From: Adenophora triphylla var. japonica
Taxonomy: Eukaryota > Streptophyta > Magnoliopsida > Asterales > Campanulaceae
Direction: 5' to 3'
NCBI GenBank assembly: GCA_022495995.1
Contig: JAFEMH010002598.1
Coordinates: 1-64,000, forward strand
Length of the DNA stretch: 64,000 nucleotides
In this document: piece after piece, positions 21,901 to 34,636 of the stretch
How the letters are laid out: each line of letters opens with the position of its first letter
How positions within the stretch are numbered: the first letter of the stretch is position 1
Translations under genes and position numbers: made by a program
Notes under the pieces: generated by a model
What the model saw: only the letters and a program-made list of their open reading frames with translations
What the model was told of the DNA's origin: nothing
Databases searched by the model: none

Positions 21901-24008
21901 TCAACATCGCATCTCCCTTTTTGAGCGAGAAAGTGAAGCATGCCATTTGAGAAGATTATCCTTAAGTGCTTTAAGGTTGTTGGCATGGGCGGTGGAGGCT
22001 TGAGCTTGAGCTTCAAGATCTGCAATCTCGGCATCTAAATCCTTCATCCGAACATCAAATGAAGCTACGGTGTGGGTTCAGATGTATCCACATCTGGCAT
22101 AGTAATTTCAGGAGAGGTACCCACAGGGAGATCAACATGCCTTTGCTTAGGGTCTAACAGAGTTTTAGATTCCTTAAATAAGGCAAAATTATCAACTCTT
22201 TCTTCTCCTTTTTCAGCCTTTACTCCATTGGCAATGAGAATTTGGGATATCAAGGAAGTGGTAAGGTAATGACCACTTCTTGGATGGAGACTCACCATAA
22301 TCACAAATTTTCCTAAAGATAAATTCCCCAAAATTAATGTGCCTCTTAAGTCCCAATCTGTACGTAAGATCGGCTTGCACCCTAGTGACGGAGGTTTTGT
22401 TATTTGAGGGGCAAAGATTGGCAACTAAGATAGTGTGGAGAAAACGAGTAAAGGGAGGATAAAGAGCCACTCCACTAAGTCTTTAGGCTTTACCGCCAAG
22501 AAGTTACCTTGCCGTATGGGTAATTGCGGACACAAGATCATCATCCTCAATAGAAACCACCTCATCCAAATGGTCATACAACCCAAGAAAATCATTAATG
22601 ATAGAAGGGGTAAACTGAACAAATATTCCTCTAACATAAACACCAGGAGAATGAGGATAAGTTTTATCTAATCCCTTAGGCGGTTTGCATAGAACTCATA
22701 AACCAATTTGGGATAGAAGGGAATGGGATGGTCCACGCTAAAAATAATCCTCTTTCCTCAAAAAACTTGTCCATACCAAGTTTAGAAAAAGTCTCCCTAT
22801 CCCTTTTCATCTCAACAACAAAGGCTTTAGAGGAAATTAGAGTAAACCTATCAACTGACCTTTTTGGATAGAAACTTTTTAGAAAAGGGTTTGGGGGTAG
22901 AGACCGAGAGAGACGAAGATGACATACCCTGTTCGGCTTTCTTTCGAGTAGATGTCTTGCGTCTAGATGTGGGCACATCCTTAGACACATCCTTCACAGG
23001 GAATGGAACAACAATGGGTTCAACTTCGGTGTCATCGGCATCAGTGGAATCAATTTCTTGGTCTTCTTTTCCCGATCCAATTCTTCTCTTCCGAGCCCGT
23101 AGTTCTCATCCGAGGCGGTATCATCATCATCCGAGCTTGAGTCGGTTCATCATCAAAAGGCTCAAGGTCGGTTGCACCCATCTTTTTCTTACCCTTTAAA
23201 TCCATTAAAACTTTAGCTAGGGGCTCTTCATCACCGAAGGATATAAGGTCCTCAACAGGACTAGACACCAAGGGCACAGAGGGCTCAACAACTGGAGCAC
23301 AAAATATCCTCGAAGGTGAAACAATAGGGGATATAATAGGATCGAAGAAATTATGGGAGGAATAGGAGCAATTGGCTCAACAGTACTGCATGGGGGAACA
23401 GTCTCAACAGAGATCGAAAGGTTCAACATGGGGAGGAACATCAGGAGTTACCGATTCAACAAGGGGAACAACCACGAAGGGTAACAACAGGACTACTAAC
23501 GAGAGGAAGGGGAATAGACGATTTAGCCCTAGTCCCGACAAGGGGAATGATTACCTCATCTTCTTCTTCTTCTTCAAGAACGAATAGGTTGAAGATTTCC
23601 CTCCAGGTTTCGATCGGTTCTTGGCTTTGTCAGACTCTGACAGCTTGCGAACCCTACCCGATCGACGAAGAGCACGCTGGGGAACAGGAGTTGTAGCAGA
23701 CTTTGGGGGTTTTACTTGGGTCAACTTCCTCTTCTTAGTTGAAGAAGGTTCTTCAGCAATGGCGACATCCGATGGTGGGATCACCGGAGAGGATGGAGCT
23801 TTAGGGTTTTCAAAGAACCGGTTCCAATGTGGGGGATTTTGGAGAAGAAGCTTCCATTGAAGGATCGAGACGAAGGTGATGGGGAAGAGAATTCCGCAAG
23901 AAATTTGGAAATTACTGGGTTTAAGACCACAGAACCCTCGCCTTTAGCTATAGAGATGGGAGCAACGTCAAGAATGTCTTTCTCTTGAATATTCGAATGC
24001 TCGGCCAT
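21901..24008 (-). pseudogene. Copia-2 additional ORF between pol and 3' LTR (broken)
   Basis: Reading on the minus strand, a coding region of about 2.1 kb starts at ATG 24008 (MAEHSNIQEKDILD) and ends at TGA 21901-21903. It must be followed across at least six frame changes. The order is a Ser/Thr-rich N-terminus, a basic patch (RALRRSGRVRKLSES, about 23650), an acidic region (about 23100-23250), then SVDRFTLISSKAF and RDRETFSKLGMDKFFEE (22770-22860). Later come GVALYPPFTRFLHTI (about 22450) and a C-terminal helix (DLDAEIADLEAQAQ, about 22010). The middle resembles the domain annotated as putative plant transposon protein that often accompanies SIRE-type elements. It occupies the place of the env-like ORF. 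I see no clear membrane segment. Its function is unknown. Confidence 0.65.
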
Positions 24009-25132
24009 TTAACAGAGAAATTTGGGTTGGTTGAACAGTGCAAAGGAAAATTAATGCTAAGGTGTGAGAGATTGAGAGCAAAGAGGAGGAAGAACAAAGG
24101 GTTTTGTCAAGGTTTATGGGGGATGGGACGGATGTGAGGTATATTAAATACTCACAGCTCCCCCTTTCCTACTAAAATTAGGAAACCCTTTTTCAAAGAG
24201 GTTTAACATACCTCAAAATCCTTAAGAGTCCTCCAACGGCTAGAAAATCTTTGAGGTTGCAACACACAAGCACCTTCCAAGAGAATAAGGGATTAAAATA
24301 AATCAAGATTTTGTAAGATTTTTATGAAAACAAAAATGCTTCGGCATATCTTTATTTAAAATAGAATCCCAAAAAAAATTTTCAACCTTTTCAAACAAGG
24401 ATTGATACACACCTTTTCTTTTCATGAAAGATATTGGAGATCAAAAACCTATATAATCAAAGAGTAAATTAAGAGAGAAAATTAATTAACTAACTTATTT
24501 ACAAAGCTCCTATATGTTCTAAAATGCAATATGCCTAACATGATGCAAACACACATGTGAAGGAAATATTCTCAGCTTATGGATGTGGCATAGGATGTGA
24601 GTCACAAATGGGGACACATTTAGATCACAAAAAGTCAATGAGCAATAATCCAATCTGCACAAATTTCTAGGATGCATCCACCAATTTTTTGTTGTGGATT
24701 TTTGTAATGTGAGTAGCTTTCACTTTACTTGATCCCAAAGATAGCCCTTTTTCCCAATGATCTTATCAAGTTTGACTTCAAGTTTTCTTATGAAAATCAC
24801 TTGATCACAATGGTATGGCTTCATACTAAGGGTGAAGCAGCTGTTTCTCACATATATATATATATATATATTTTTTTTTTTTCTTTTAGCACCCACTGTG
24901 AGATACCTAGGAAGGTTATACCAAGTTATCAAAAGATAACATGGACAGGAAATACTCACAATTAAGTGATCAAAAATAATGTCAAAGATGAAGACTCACA
25001 AGTGACCACACTGAGAAATTTCGTGCTAATGCATGATATTTTTGGATTTTTCTTTTTATTTTTTTTTTTTTTTTTGGCTAAACTAATCTACAGATGTGTT
25101 AGAGGATGTGAGACACATCTGGTCTCACAACC
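24009..25132 (-). other. Copia-2 non-coding spacer
   Basis: Between the pol stop (25133-25135) and the additional ORF. It holds a (TA)n run at about 24849-24871 and poly-T tracts at 24872 and 25050, but no supportable ORF. It could contain the promoter or splice acceptor for the additional ORF; no clear signal was found. Confidence 0.5.
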
Positions 25133-26640
25133 TTAGATATCACACAAGCCAAGAGACTTCCTCAAGGAGGAAAATCTCTCCAAATCTAATGCCTTTGTAA
25201 ATATATCAGCCAATTGATTTTCAGTCCCAACAAATTCCGCACACACGCTTTTTGTTCTACAAGATCTCTAATGAAATGATGTCTAATATCAATGTGCTTT
25301 GTTCTAGAATGTTGAACAGATTTTTAGATATGTCCAAGGCACTTTTGTTATCACAAAAGCAAGTCAAAACTTTGCTATTCAATCCATAATCTTTTAGCAT
25401 TTGATTCATCCAAAGTAATTGTGTGCAACTCCCAAGAGCAACATATTCAAATTTCAAGAAAGTGGACAAGGACACACAATTTTGCTTCCTACTATACCAA
25501 GACACAAGGTTATTACCTAGGTAGAAACATCCACCAAAGTGGTACTCTTTCTATCATCACTATTTCCGGCCAATCGAATCAGGTGTACCCAACCAAATTG
25601 GTGTTTGTTTCTTTAGAGTAATGCGAGACTAGGTTCACAAATCCCACTCACATACCTAATGATTCTTTTCAATGCTTTAAGATGGGACACTTTAGGGTTG
25701 GCTTGGTATCTAGCACATAGACACACACCGAACATAATGTCGTGTCTACTTGCGGTGAGGTAAAGCGGACTTCCTATCATGCTTCTATAAAGGGTTTGAT
25801 CAACACTCTCACCATCAGAATCATGACTTAGCTTTTGGGAAGATCCCATTGGGGTTCTTTGATGTGAAGAGTGTTCAAGCTCAAACTTTTTCACAAGATT
25901 CTTGGCATACTTAGACTGTGAAATGAACATACCATCTTTGAATTGCTTAATTTGTAAGCCTAAGAAAAAGTTCAACTCACCTACCATACTCATCTCAAAT
26001 GTGGAAGTCATGCTATCCACAAATTCAGCTAGCATTGGATCAGAATTTGATCCAAACACAATGTCATCTACATAGATTTGTGCCACAAGAATCTCCTTCT
26101 TGTTTCTCCTTACAAACAAGGTTTTGTCAACCTCACCTCTCTTGAATCCTAGTTGAAGCAAATGGTCAGTCAACCTACCATACCAAGCTCTAGGGGCTTG
26201 CTTTAGCCCATACAGAGCTTTCTTTAGTTTATACACATGGTTAGGGTATTTGGAGTCCACAAAGCCTTTAGGTTGTTCAACATAGGCTTCCTCATTTAAT
26301 ATACCATTTAAAAAGGCACTCTTGACATCCATTTGATGAAGAGTAATCTTGAGGTAACAAGCAATGGCTAACAAAAGCCTAATGGACTCAATTCTTGCAA
26401 TAGGAGCAAATGTCTCCTCAAAGTCAATTCCCTCAATTTGAGTATAACCTTGAGCAACTAACCTAGCTTTATTTCTAGTTATCACACCTTGCTCATCAGT
26501 TTTGTTCTTAAAAATCCATTTGGTTCCTATGACATTACCATGTGAGGGTCTAGGAACAAGAGTCCATACCTCATTCTTTTCAAATTGAATTAATTCATCT
26601 TGCATAGCCATAATCCAACAAGATCTTTCAATGCTTCAAG
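25133..26640 (-). pseudogene. Copia-2 reverse transcriptase and RNase H
   Basis: Reverse transcriptase is open from 26611 to about 25613 with [11 protein letters not shown], the catalytic Asp in [24 protein letters not shown] and [11 protein letters not shown] frame break near 25610 precedes the RNase H part. That part reads SWYSRKQNCVSLST and CDNKSALDISKN in one frame (25257-25505), then ADIFTKAL with the stop at 25133-25135. The wording is that of the SIRE branch. It copies the element RNA into DNA inside the particle. Confidence 0.9.
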
Positions 26641-26870
26641 AACATTCTTAGGTTCAATTTTAGAAACAAAACAATGTAAGCTTACCTGGAGTATGCCGAG
26701 GAGCAACTCCATAAACCACCCATCTTTCTATAATCAACTTTGTCCTTTTGTCTAGTTCTCACTTGAGCATGCACATCTCCCACAACTTGTGAAGTGGGGT
26801 GGTTTTTCTGGATTTTAGAAGGGATATCCTTTGACCTATCCACACACCCATTCACATTACCTTCGGAGCA

Positions 26871-28460
26871 TCATCCCGATCGGAATCGGAGGAACGCTGT
26901 CTCGATTACGGGAGTTTGAGTGGATGTGGGTGCGGATGTGGGTTCAGATGTGGAGGCGTATGTGTCCACATCCTTGGTTACATCCTTATCGGGTTCAACA
27001 TTTTTATCAAGACTAGAAGCTTCTTTTGATTTTTCAAAGACTGTTTCTTCATCCTTCCGACCCAATGAAGCAACCCGAAACATCATCCTCGCAGCCTTGA
27101 GGTTAAGATCAAGTGAGTCATCAAATTTAACATTAGCAGATTCCATAATGGTCTTAGTTTTGAGATTGAAAACTCGTAAGCTCTACCGTTTGTGGAATAG
27201 CCCATGAAAATTGCTTTGTCACTCTTTGAATCAAACTTGGACAGTATTCTCTATCATTGAGAATATAACAAACACAACCAAACACATGAAAATATTTTAC
27301 AAATTTTCTGGTTTCTTTCCAAGGAGAATTTGATATGGGGTGACAAAGGCTACCAATCCTTAGGAACACCCTATTGCCAATATGGCAAGCAAGGTGTTTA
27401 AAGCTTCGCCCAAAATTTCTTGGACAAGTTCTTTGAACTTAGCATGACCCTAGCCATTTCTTGCAAGGTTCTATTCTTTCTTTCAAGCAATTCCATTTTG
27501 CCGTGGGGTGATTGGTGCGTAAAACTCATGAGTGATTCCCTTAGAATTGCAAAAATTGGTGAACATTTGATTCTCATATTCGGTGCCATGGTCAGACCTA
27601 ATCCTCACAGTCTTAAGACCATAAAGATTTCTAACTCTTTTGTACCAATTCTTGAATTCTCCAATTGTTTCTGACTTTTCTCTTAAGAACATTACCCAAG
27701 TGTACCTAGAATAATCATCAACACACACAAAGGCATACTTTTTCCTACCAAAGCTTTCTACTTCAATAGGTCCCATTAAATCAGTGTGAATCATCTCCAA
27801 ACATCTAGTTGTGGAGCATTGTTGGACCTTTTTATGTGATGCTTTTGTTTGTTTTCCCTTTTGACATGAACCACAGACATCAGGGTTCTTGAAGTCCAGA
27901 GTTCTACAGCTAGCATGCCCTAATTTTTGGTGCCACAGATTGACATCATTAGCTTTTGAGCTTAGGCAAGAAAGATTGTCACCAAATTGGTAACAATTAT
28001 CAGCAGATCTAGGACCAGTAAACACACATTTATTATCCTTATCAAACACTTCACACAAGTGCTTATCAAACTTCACAAATAGGTCATCATCACACAGTTG
28101 ACTGATGCTTATTAGGTTGGCTTTCAAGCCTTCCACATGGTACACATTGTGCAATTTTGGAAGACCCTTGATATCTAGGGTTCCTTTCCCAACAATCTTT
28201 CCTTGAGCACCTCCACCAAAATTTACTTTCCCTCCATTTATTATTTCATAGTCAAGAAGGACTGCTTGGTTCCCAGTCATGTGCCTAGAGCACCCACTAT
28301 CAAAATACCAAGAGCCAGAGACAGTACTCTTGAGGGAAGAGTAGACAACATTGCAGGTGGTAATTGGTTTGGCTACCCACTGTTTAACGCTTTTCTTTTG
28401 GGTTGCGAGAGGTCTCAGATTGACTCGGATGTGTGTTAGGATGTGCATACATCTTCTCAC
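26871..28460 (-). pseudogene. Copia-2 protease and integrase
   Basis: Aspartic protease is marked by FDSGCSRHMTGN near 28310. The pre-integrase zinc-binding region follows (LWHQKLGHASC, then CGSCQKGKQ). The integrase core has its acidic residues in IHTDLMGPIEVE, RSDHGTEYEN and, after a frame break at about 27485-27500, ERKNRTLQEM. The integrase C-terminal part continues in further frames (YFHVFGCVCYIL at about 27290, ESANVKFDDSL at about 27140) into an acidic linker. The break at 27500 falls in the proline-glutamine turn, where a CTG-like word is altered. Confidence 0.88.
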
Positions 28461-28480
28461 ACATCCGAGGCTGTTTGAAG

Positions 28481-30248
28481 TTACCGATTTTTATCGGCCT
28501 TAAGTTTGTAAATGTAAGGGCCTAATGTGACCAGAGCTAGGCAAGAATGACGGATGTAATGCCTCTTTCTTGGTTTCTTCTCACTCGAGAATGACTTTTT
28601 CTTTAAAAGCTTGTTTTTCACACTTTTAGAGGTAGAACCCTCATATCCCTCCTTTACAAAATTATTTTCAAAACCTATACCAATTTTGTCACGTTGACCC
28701 ATAGAAAAAGCTTCATCCATTTTCATTTTACTTTTGTTTAACTTAGTGAAAGTATTATCGGCTTTTTCACATTCATTCTTGAATTTTTCAAGGTCAACTT
28801 CTCTTTTGGTCACAAGGACTTCTAGTCTTGCAATGGTATCCTTTTGAGCATCATTTTCTTTTGAAAGTACTGACTTTTTCATCTTCACAAGCTGACCCAA
28901 TTTATCGACAGAGATTTGTTTACTTTAACAAGTACCTCAATTTTGTCCAATCTTTTCATCCAATCGTATGCGGCTCCTTGTATGTGGCAAAGAGTTCCTC
29001 ATAGGGAATGTCTCTTTCTTCATCTTCATCATCTCGAATCTCCTTTTACAGAGAAACAGTCAAATTCTCCAGTCCGAGATGTGACACCCGGATGTGTACA
29101 CAACCGAGCCCACATCCAAGGGTTTTTCAGAGTATATTCTTCTATATCTCGCAGAAAAAGCATTAAACACGTAATGGCAATTTAAGACAGACATGTTAGC
29201 CACTTCTTCTTCCTCATCCTCACCGTCACTAAGGGTAGCATTAAGCTCATTCCCTTCTTTTTAAGTGTATTAGCACACTCATTGGCATAATGACCAAAGC
29301 CACGACATGCCCTACATTGGACGAGATTCGGATGATTTATTTTCAAAACTTGGTTTCTTGAATCCATCGGTGCTAGGTTTTGGCTTTTCAAATAGCATCT
29401 TGGAAGTAGGTCTATTGGGGAATTTGCTTATCCTTCTATTTTTCAAGATAGAACTGAATTTCTTTGAAATAAAAGCTACATCCTCATCTTCAAGATTAGA
29501 CTTGTCAATTTCGGAAGGATAATTCCACAAGCTCTTTTGGCGGGGCAAGAAGCACTTTTAAGGGCAAGACTGTGTGTTTTGTTCTTCTTCCGAGCCTCAA
29601 GGTTAAGCTCAAACACGGTCAAGATCCCTATGATAGTGTCAAGACCTACAAAGAGCCTGTTTGTGTCCTTTGTTTCTTCAATCACGGCTACTTTAATGTT
29701 GAACCTTTCGGGCAAGGTTCTTAGAATTTTACTAACAAGTCTTGCATTGGAGATAGATTCTCCTAGACTTGTGCATTCATTTGAAATCTCATGAATCTTA
29801 GCGGCATATGACACAATATCCTCGGTTTCTTCCATTCGAAGTAACTCAAACCTATCCATTAAAATTCTAAGCCCGGTAGCCTTCACACTTGGTGCTCCCT
29901 CACATTGAGTTTGCAAAATATCCCAAGCGACTTTGGCTATACTTTCATTTGTTATAAGCTTGTACATATTCCCGAAACATGGTGAAAATAGCACCCATGG
30001 CTTTTGAATTGTAATTTGCGGCTTGTATTTCATCAAGAGTCCATTGTTCTTCGGGTTTTCTTTCAAAGAAGGACTCACCAACACCAAGATGGCTTTTTCT
30101 CCACAGTAGGAGGTTGCCGTGCAACAAGAATGCACATCCAAGCTCTTTCATCAATATTTTTGATGTAATTTCGCATCTTAGACTTCCAAAGAGAATAATT
30201 TGTGCCATCTAAGACAAGAGACCTATTTTGGTGATTTTGGCATTCCAT
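28481..30248 (-). pseudogene. Copia-2 gag (broken)
   Basis: The start is ATG 30248 (MECQNHQNRSLVLDGTNYSL). The Gag body reads ILQTQCEGAPSVKA and LPERFNIKVAVIEE between about 29990 and 29650. A CCHC zinc knuckle, CRACRGFGHYANEC, lies near 29320. A long charged coiled-coil-like segment (LEKFKNECEKADNTFTKL, about 28760) follows before the protease. The frame changes at least four times. Gag forms the particle and binds element RNA. Confidence 0.82.
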
Positions 30249-30295
30249 AATGACTACACTTTCTGGATCAACACTCCGTAATATTTCGAGAGTTG

Positions 30296-30306
30296 GCTCG
30301 ATACCA
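30296..30306 (-). other. Copia-2 primer-binding site (altered)
   Basis: Two bases inside the 5' LTR, the minus strand matches the 3' end complement of initiator-methionine tRNA except that one CAG word reads CG (CTG as CG on the plus strand). This supports the 5' LTR assignment. The change is one of several at CAG/CTG sites in this element. Confidence 0.75.
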
Positions 30307-30308
30307 AT

Positions 30309-31082
30309 TGAAAGTTTCGTGTAGCTAGGAAACTTGGATCACACAATAGGCAAAGGATGTGAGTACGAGATGTGTCTCACAACTCGTCCACACATCCACG
30401 TATAATGCAAATGGAATAAAACAATTAAATGTAAATAAAATGCAATAACACAAGAGTTATATACGCTTAACGATCTCATGTGGATCGCAAACTAGGCTTA
30501 CGCCCAAAAACCTTTCACTATAAAAACTTTTGTTTCTTACAAAAACAAATAAGTGAAAAACTTAAAATATGAAAATACTAAACAAGTTCTAATCACCTTT
30601 CTATGATATGAACAACTCCCCTTTCCCAAGTAGGACTTATTCAATCAGAAGTAAAACAAGAGAACTTTATGAAAACCTAGATGTGAGTTACGGATGTAAG
30701 CTCACAACCTAAATTCAACTCAATCGAATACAATGAAGAATGTATGTTTTTCTCTCTAAAAACCGTAGCTCCTCATTGTGCTGAATGCCTTGTATTTATA
30801 ATGCACCATTGAGAAGATCTTCATGCAATCGACCTCTTCCTTTGTGAGATTCCTTTTCCTATATGAGAACATATAACACACTCACAAGGAAATCAAATAT
30901 TAGTAGGTTAGTCCTAATATAAAACTATGTACATAAATAAAAGATATTTACATAATTACAATCTCTTAATAAAAGTAAGATACTTATAAATCTCCATGAA
31001 AGTCTCAAAATCTTCTTACCATAATAGAAGACAAATTAAATAAGGAAACATAAATATGTTCCCACAAAAACTCACGTTTTCA
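30309..31082 (-). repeat. Copia-2 5' LTR
   Basis: 774 bp, near-identical to 20738-21503 from 30500 on. The mismatches and indels cluster at 30365-30490. Confidence 0.93.
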
Positions 31083-31502
31083 TAAAGGTCCCAACCCCCG
31101 TATTTGCCACGTCCTGTTTACAATTTATGCCAAAACCCAAATTCACCTCGTCCTATTATGTCCCATTTAGTTCAAAACTTGTAAAATATTACCATTTTGT
31201 TATGTAATCTTAATATTATTTTATTATTTTATCTTTAAAATATAGAGACTAATAACATTGTGTATACATATATAAAAACTTAACTTACATTCTCAAACAT
31301 AAAATAAAGTTATATATGAATATTATTATTTTTATTTATAATATTATATAAATAAAGTTATAGATTATTCTAGTTCAGGTTAAACGGGCTGGTTTATGAA
31401 AATCTCAAAATCGTCCCAAAACTGACAGGTTTTTAAAATCCCTTCCCATTAAGGACGGGTTTTTTCGGATTTGGAATGCGTTTGGGTTTTTAGTCATCCC
31501 TA

Positions 31503-31929
31503 CTTAAAGTCATTGTATGCGAATTTGGGACCGCTCTTCCCCAGTTTTGCTTATCTTTCTCCTGCAATAGTGTTTGATCGACTCACATATATTTCACTTT
31601 TTTTGTGTTTAATGAACGAGATGTATTTTAATTTTTAGTGGAATTCACAACCATTAGATTGTTCTCAACCACAAAATATGAAAATAGGATTAAGAAAATA
31701 GGAAAATGCAACACATCGAGCATCACTCGTTGGAACGTAGGAACACTTGCTCGTAGGCACGATGCTCGGTCCCTCATATATCGAGTGAGAAATAGTTCAG
31801 ATCAAAGTAGTAATTTCTTTGTCCCTTAATAAAAATTCCATTTTTATATATCTATAATAAATGTAGTATTTCTAAATTAGAAAGTGGACAAATTGCAACT
31901 TTACACTTCTACGGAGTATAAGTTACATG
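31503..31929. other. Intergenic
   Basis: AT-rich sequence with no gene or repeat that I can support. Confidence 0.4.
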
Positions 31930-32350
31930 CTCCCTCCGTCTTATTTGAAATAGAATTTTTGAATTGGGCATGAAAATTAAGGAAAAGTTTTAGTTGGGTA
32001 TCTGTTGTTTTAAGTATGAAAAGTGAGATAAGAGAGACAAAGTGAGATATATCTATAGTATAAATGAGGCCTCCCCTATGAACAGTTCTATGAACAGTTT
32101 CGTGGGGCGAATTTCCCATTTTGCCTTCATTATTTTGTCTCTTTCCCATTTTGCCCTTAAAAAAATTAAATTAAAAAAAAAAAGGGCCTCAGACACGGGC
32201 TTAATTAAAAAAAAAACATGTCCTCGGACACGAGCTTAGGCTAGTAGAATAATAAGTGAAAAAATATTGTGATTATGGAAGTGGATCTCACTAAATAATA
32301 CATTTCCATTTTTGAGTTATTTTATTTCGAGTGATGAGATACCCAAAATG
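31930..32350. mobile_element. Decayed Stowaway-like element with a Helitron inserted
   Basis: CTCCCTCCGTCTTATTTGAA marks a left TIR, and interior words such as AAGTGAGATAAGAGAGA match the family. The right TIR is lost. The short Helitron at 32052-32244 interrupts it. Confidence 0.5.
32052..32244 (+). mobile_element. Short non-autonomous Helitron, copy 1
   Basis: It starts TCTATAGTATAAATGAGG after an A and ends GGCTAG before a T. A small hairpin, GTCCTCGGAC, lies 14 bp before the end. It shares both ends and the words GAACAGTTCTATGAACAGTT and CATTTTGCC with the copy at 61770-62098. Confidence 0.7.
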
Positions 32351-32554
32351 TCAAAATGTCCTAATTTAAATGATACTAGAAAATATAAACAGAACATTAT
32401 TTTAAACCAAACCCTTGGGCTTAAGTTAATCAATTAATTTGACAAAAGTATAGCAATGAAACAATGAGAGATCATATATTAAGCGGGGTCACAATAATTT
32501 ACATACACATCATTTTATTATAAATTATTTATCCTTCTCTCCTATAATAAATTA

Positions 32555-32841
32555 CTCACTCCGTCCCATTCGAAGTGTCCGAAAAGGACAATTGCACGAG
32601 AATTAAGGAAAGTGAGGTAAGAAAGAGAAAAGTTTAAATGTTGTGAGTATGAAAAATTAAATAGGAGAGAGAATGAGTGGGTGAAATAGTTAGGAGAGAG
32701 AATGTTTTGAGTGTAAAAGTAAAGTAGGAGAGAGAATGAGTGGGTGTAATAGTAAAAAAACTTTCCTTTTTTGGTAATGAGACATTTTAAATGGGACGCC
32801 CAAAATGGAAAGTTGGGACACTTCGGACGGGACGGAGGGAG
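32555..32841. mobile_element. Stowaway MITE
   Basis: The TIRs are CTCACTCCGTCCCATTCGAA and CTTCGGACGGGACGGAGGGA, with TA on both sides. The interior has GGAGAGAGAATGAGTGGGTG. An AT-rich stretch without features follows to 33330. Confidence 0.9.
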
Positions 32842-33336
32842 TATATTCTACTTTCACTTTCGATACATAAAAAAAAAAAAATCTTATCTTTAAATAAGAA
32901 AAAATAATAATGCACTTTCACCATTATACAAGTAACATAATAAATAAATAAAATACACCACTAAAAAAGATTAATAAATCAAATATGACACTTATTAAAA
33001 AAGGAGAGAATAATAAAAAAGAAAAATAGGATATTATAGGCCTCATTATTGTATTTTAACATAATATTGGAATCTTATAATTATAGGCGGAACAAAAATT
33101 TAAAATTTAAGGCATAGATATGGGCACCAATCCAATATGATTGTTATAAAGTTTGACTATATTGACTCAGACCCCTTCTACTGACTAACTGAATATTGAA
33201 ATATTTTTTATTATTTATTTTTAGACAAAAATGATAGTGAACATTTTTTTCTAATGATTAGAAAAACGTGTTTTTAAATGTGTAATGGCATTTTTGTAAT
33301 TAACGAAAACTTTGTGCGCAATGGCATTCTTGTATA

Positions 33337-33625
33337 CTCCCTCCGTCCCGGTAGAAGGATCACCCTTTTAGGGGTGGCGCGCAAATTAAGAAAAAGTGTG
33401 GGAAGTAAAAATGTTGTGAGTGTAATTTAAAAATAGGAGAGAGAATTAGTGGAGGAAATAGTGAATTTTAAAAGTGTTGTGAGTGTAGAGGAGAGAGAAT
33501 TAGTGGAGGGAATAGTGGATGGGATAATAAAATATTAATAAAAATTTCCTTTTTAGGAAAGGGTGACGCTATAAACGGGACACCATTTTGGGTAAAAAGT
33601 GACGCTTCGGCCGGGACAGAGGGAG
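33337..33625. mobile_element. Stowaway MITE
   Basis: The TIRs are CTCCCTCCGTCCCGGTAGAA and TTCGGCCGGGACAGAGGGAG, with TA on both sides. Confidence 0.9.
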
Positions 33626-33647
33626 TATATGTTAAACTTCGCACGCG

Positions 33648-34225
33648 TTGGATATCAAGGTTGTGGCTAATTATATGACTAACAAACCTTCTATATATCA
33701 ACATCAAAAGGTTCTGAATGCCAATAATAAAGGCTTCTAGATATAAATTAACATACATATTTGAACAAGGTAATGACCAACAAACCTTCTGGATATCAAA
33801 CTCAAAAGGTTCTGGATATCAATAATAAAGCCTCTGGATAAGAATCAACAAGCGCATTTGAACACGACAATGGCCAACAAATCTTATGTATATCAACTTT
33901 AAAAGTTTATGGATATCAATAATAAAGTCTTTTGAATATCAACTTCAAGGAGTTTTGGATATGCCGTTTAGATATGAATTAACAAACACATTTCAACAAG
34001 GTTACAACCAACAAACCTTCTGGATATCAACCTCAAAAAGTTCTGAATATCCATAATAAAGTTTTCTGAATATGAATTAAGAAGTACAATTGAACAAGAT
34101 CATTACAACAAACATTCTGGATATAAATTAACAAACACATTTGAATAATGCTAACCAACCTTCTAGGATACATATCTAAAAATTTCTAGATATCAATATC
34201 AAAGCTTTCTGAATATTTAATTGAG
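33648..34225. repeat. Dispersed word array around TTCTGGATATC
   Basis: Variants of CCTTCTGGATATCAA and GGTTCTGGATATC recur about every 30-60 bp with irregular spacing and diverged flanks, together with AACAAACACATTTGAACA. No coding frame. A second block of the same words lies at 36305-36818. Confidence 0.75.
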
Positions 34226-34636
34226 TTAATAGTCTTTTGAGCGCATGCACGAAAATTAGCGTAACTTTTAACAAACCACGAAACGCACAACATACAACAT
34301 ATGAAAGCAAAAGGAATTTTGAGACTTACATTAGTCACCGAGCTCCGCCCATGTTATAGGGTTTAAAACCCCCAAATACGTAATTTAATCCCTCAAACGA
34401 GTGTTTGAAGTTTTATAAATGAAGTGTTAAAAGTTGGTTAGTAATAGTATTTAAGATGATCGATTGTAATTTTTAAGATATCAATTATATGTTGAAAAGT
34501 GTTATGGAGTGTACATAAGTTTAAATTATTAACAAAAATGCTTTTGCGTCCACTTTCACCCATCTCAATTCCATAGAGCTTTTCACTACTTGCTTGTCCA
34601 TGAGCGGATTGGCTGACTGTGGCAGAACCCTTGACC

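Larger units (their letters stand above)
20738..31082 (-). mobile_element. Copia-2, SIRE/Maximus-like LTR retrotransposon (10.3 kb)
   Basis: Direct LTRs (20738-21503 and 30309-31082) begin TGAAAACG and end CTTTCA on the minus strand. The 5-bp target duplication TAAAG lies at 20733-20737 and 31083-31087. The order on the minus strand is LTR, primer site, gag, protease, integrase, RT, RNase H, a 1.1-kb spacer, an additional ORF, LTR. The length, the gag-pol wording and the extra 3' ORF fit the SIRE clade. All coding parts carry frame breaks, while the LTRs differ at few sites. Confidence 0.93.
20674..31502. mobile_element. Older TIR element split by Copia-2
   Basis: The left end TAGGGATGGCACGGGGATGG (20674) mirrors the right end GGGTTTTTAGTCATCCCTA (31502). 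Removing Copia-2 leaves about 480 bp. The ends are hAT-like, but I could not find a convincing 8-bp target duplication, so the class is provisional. Confidence 0.45.
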
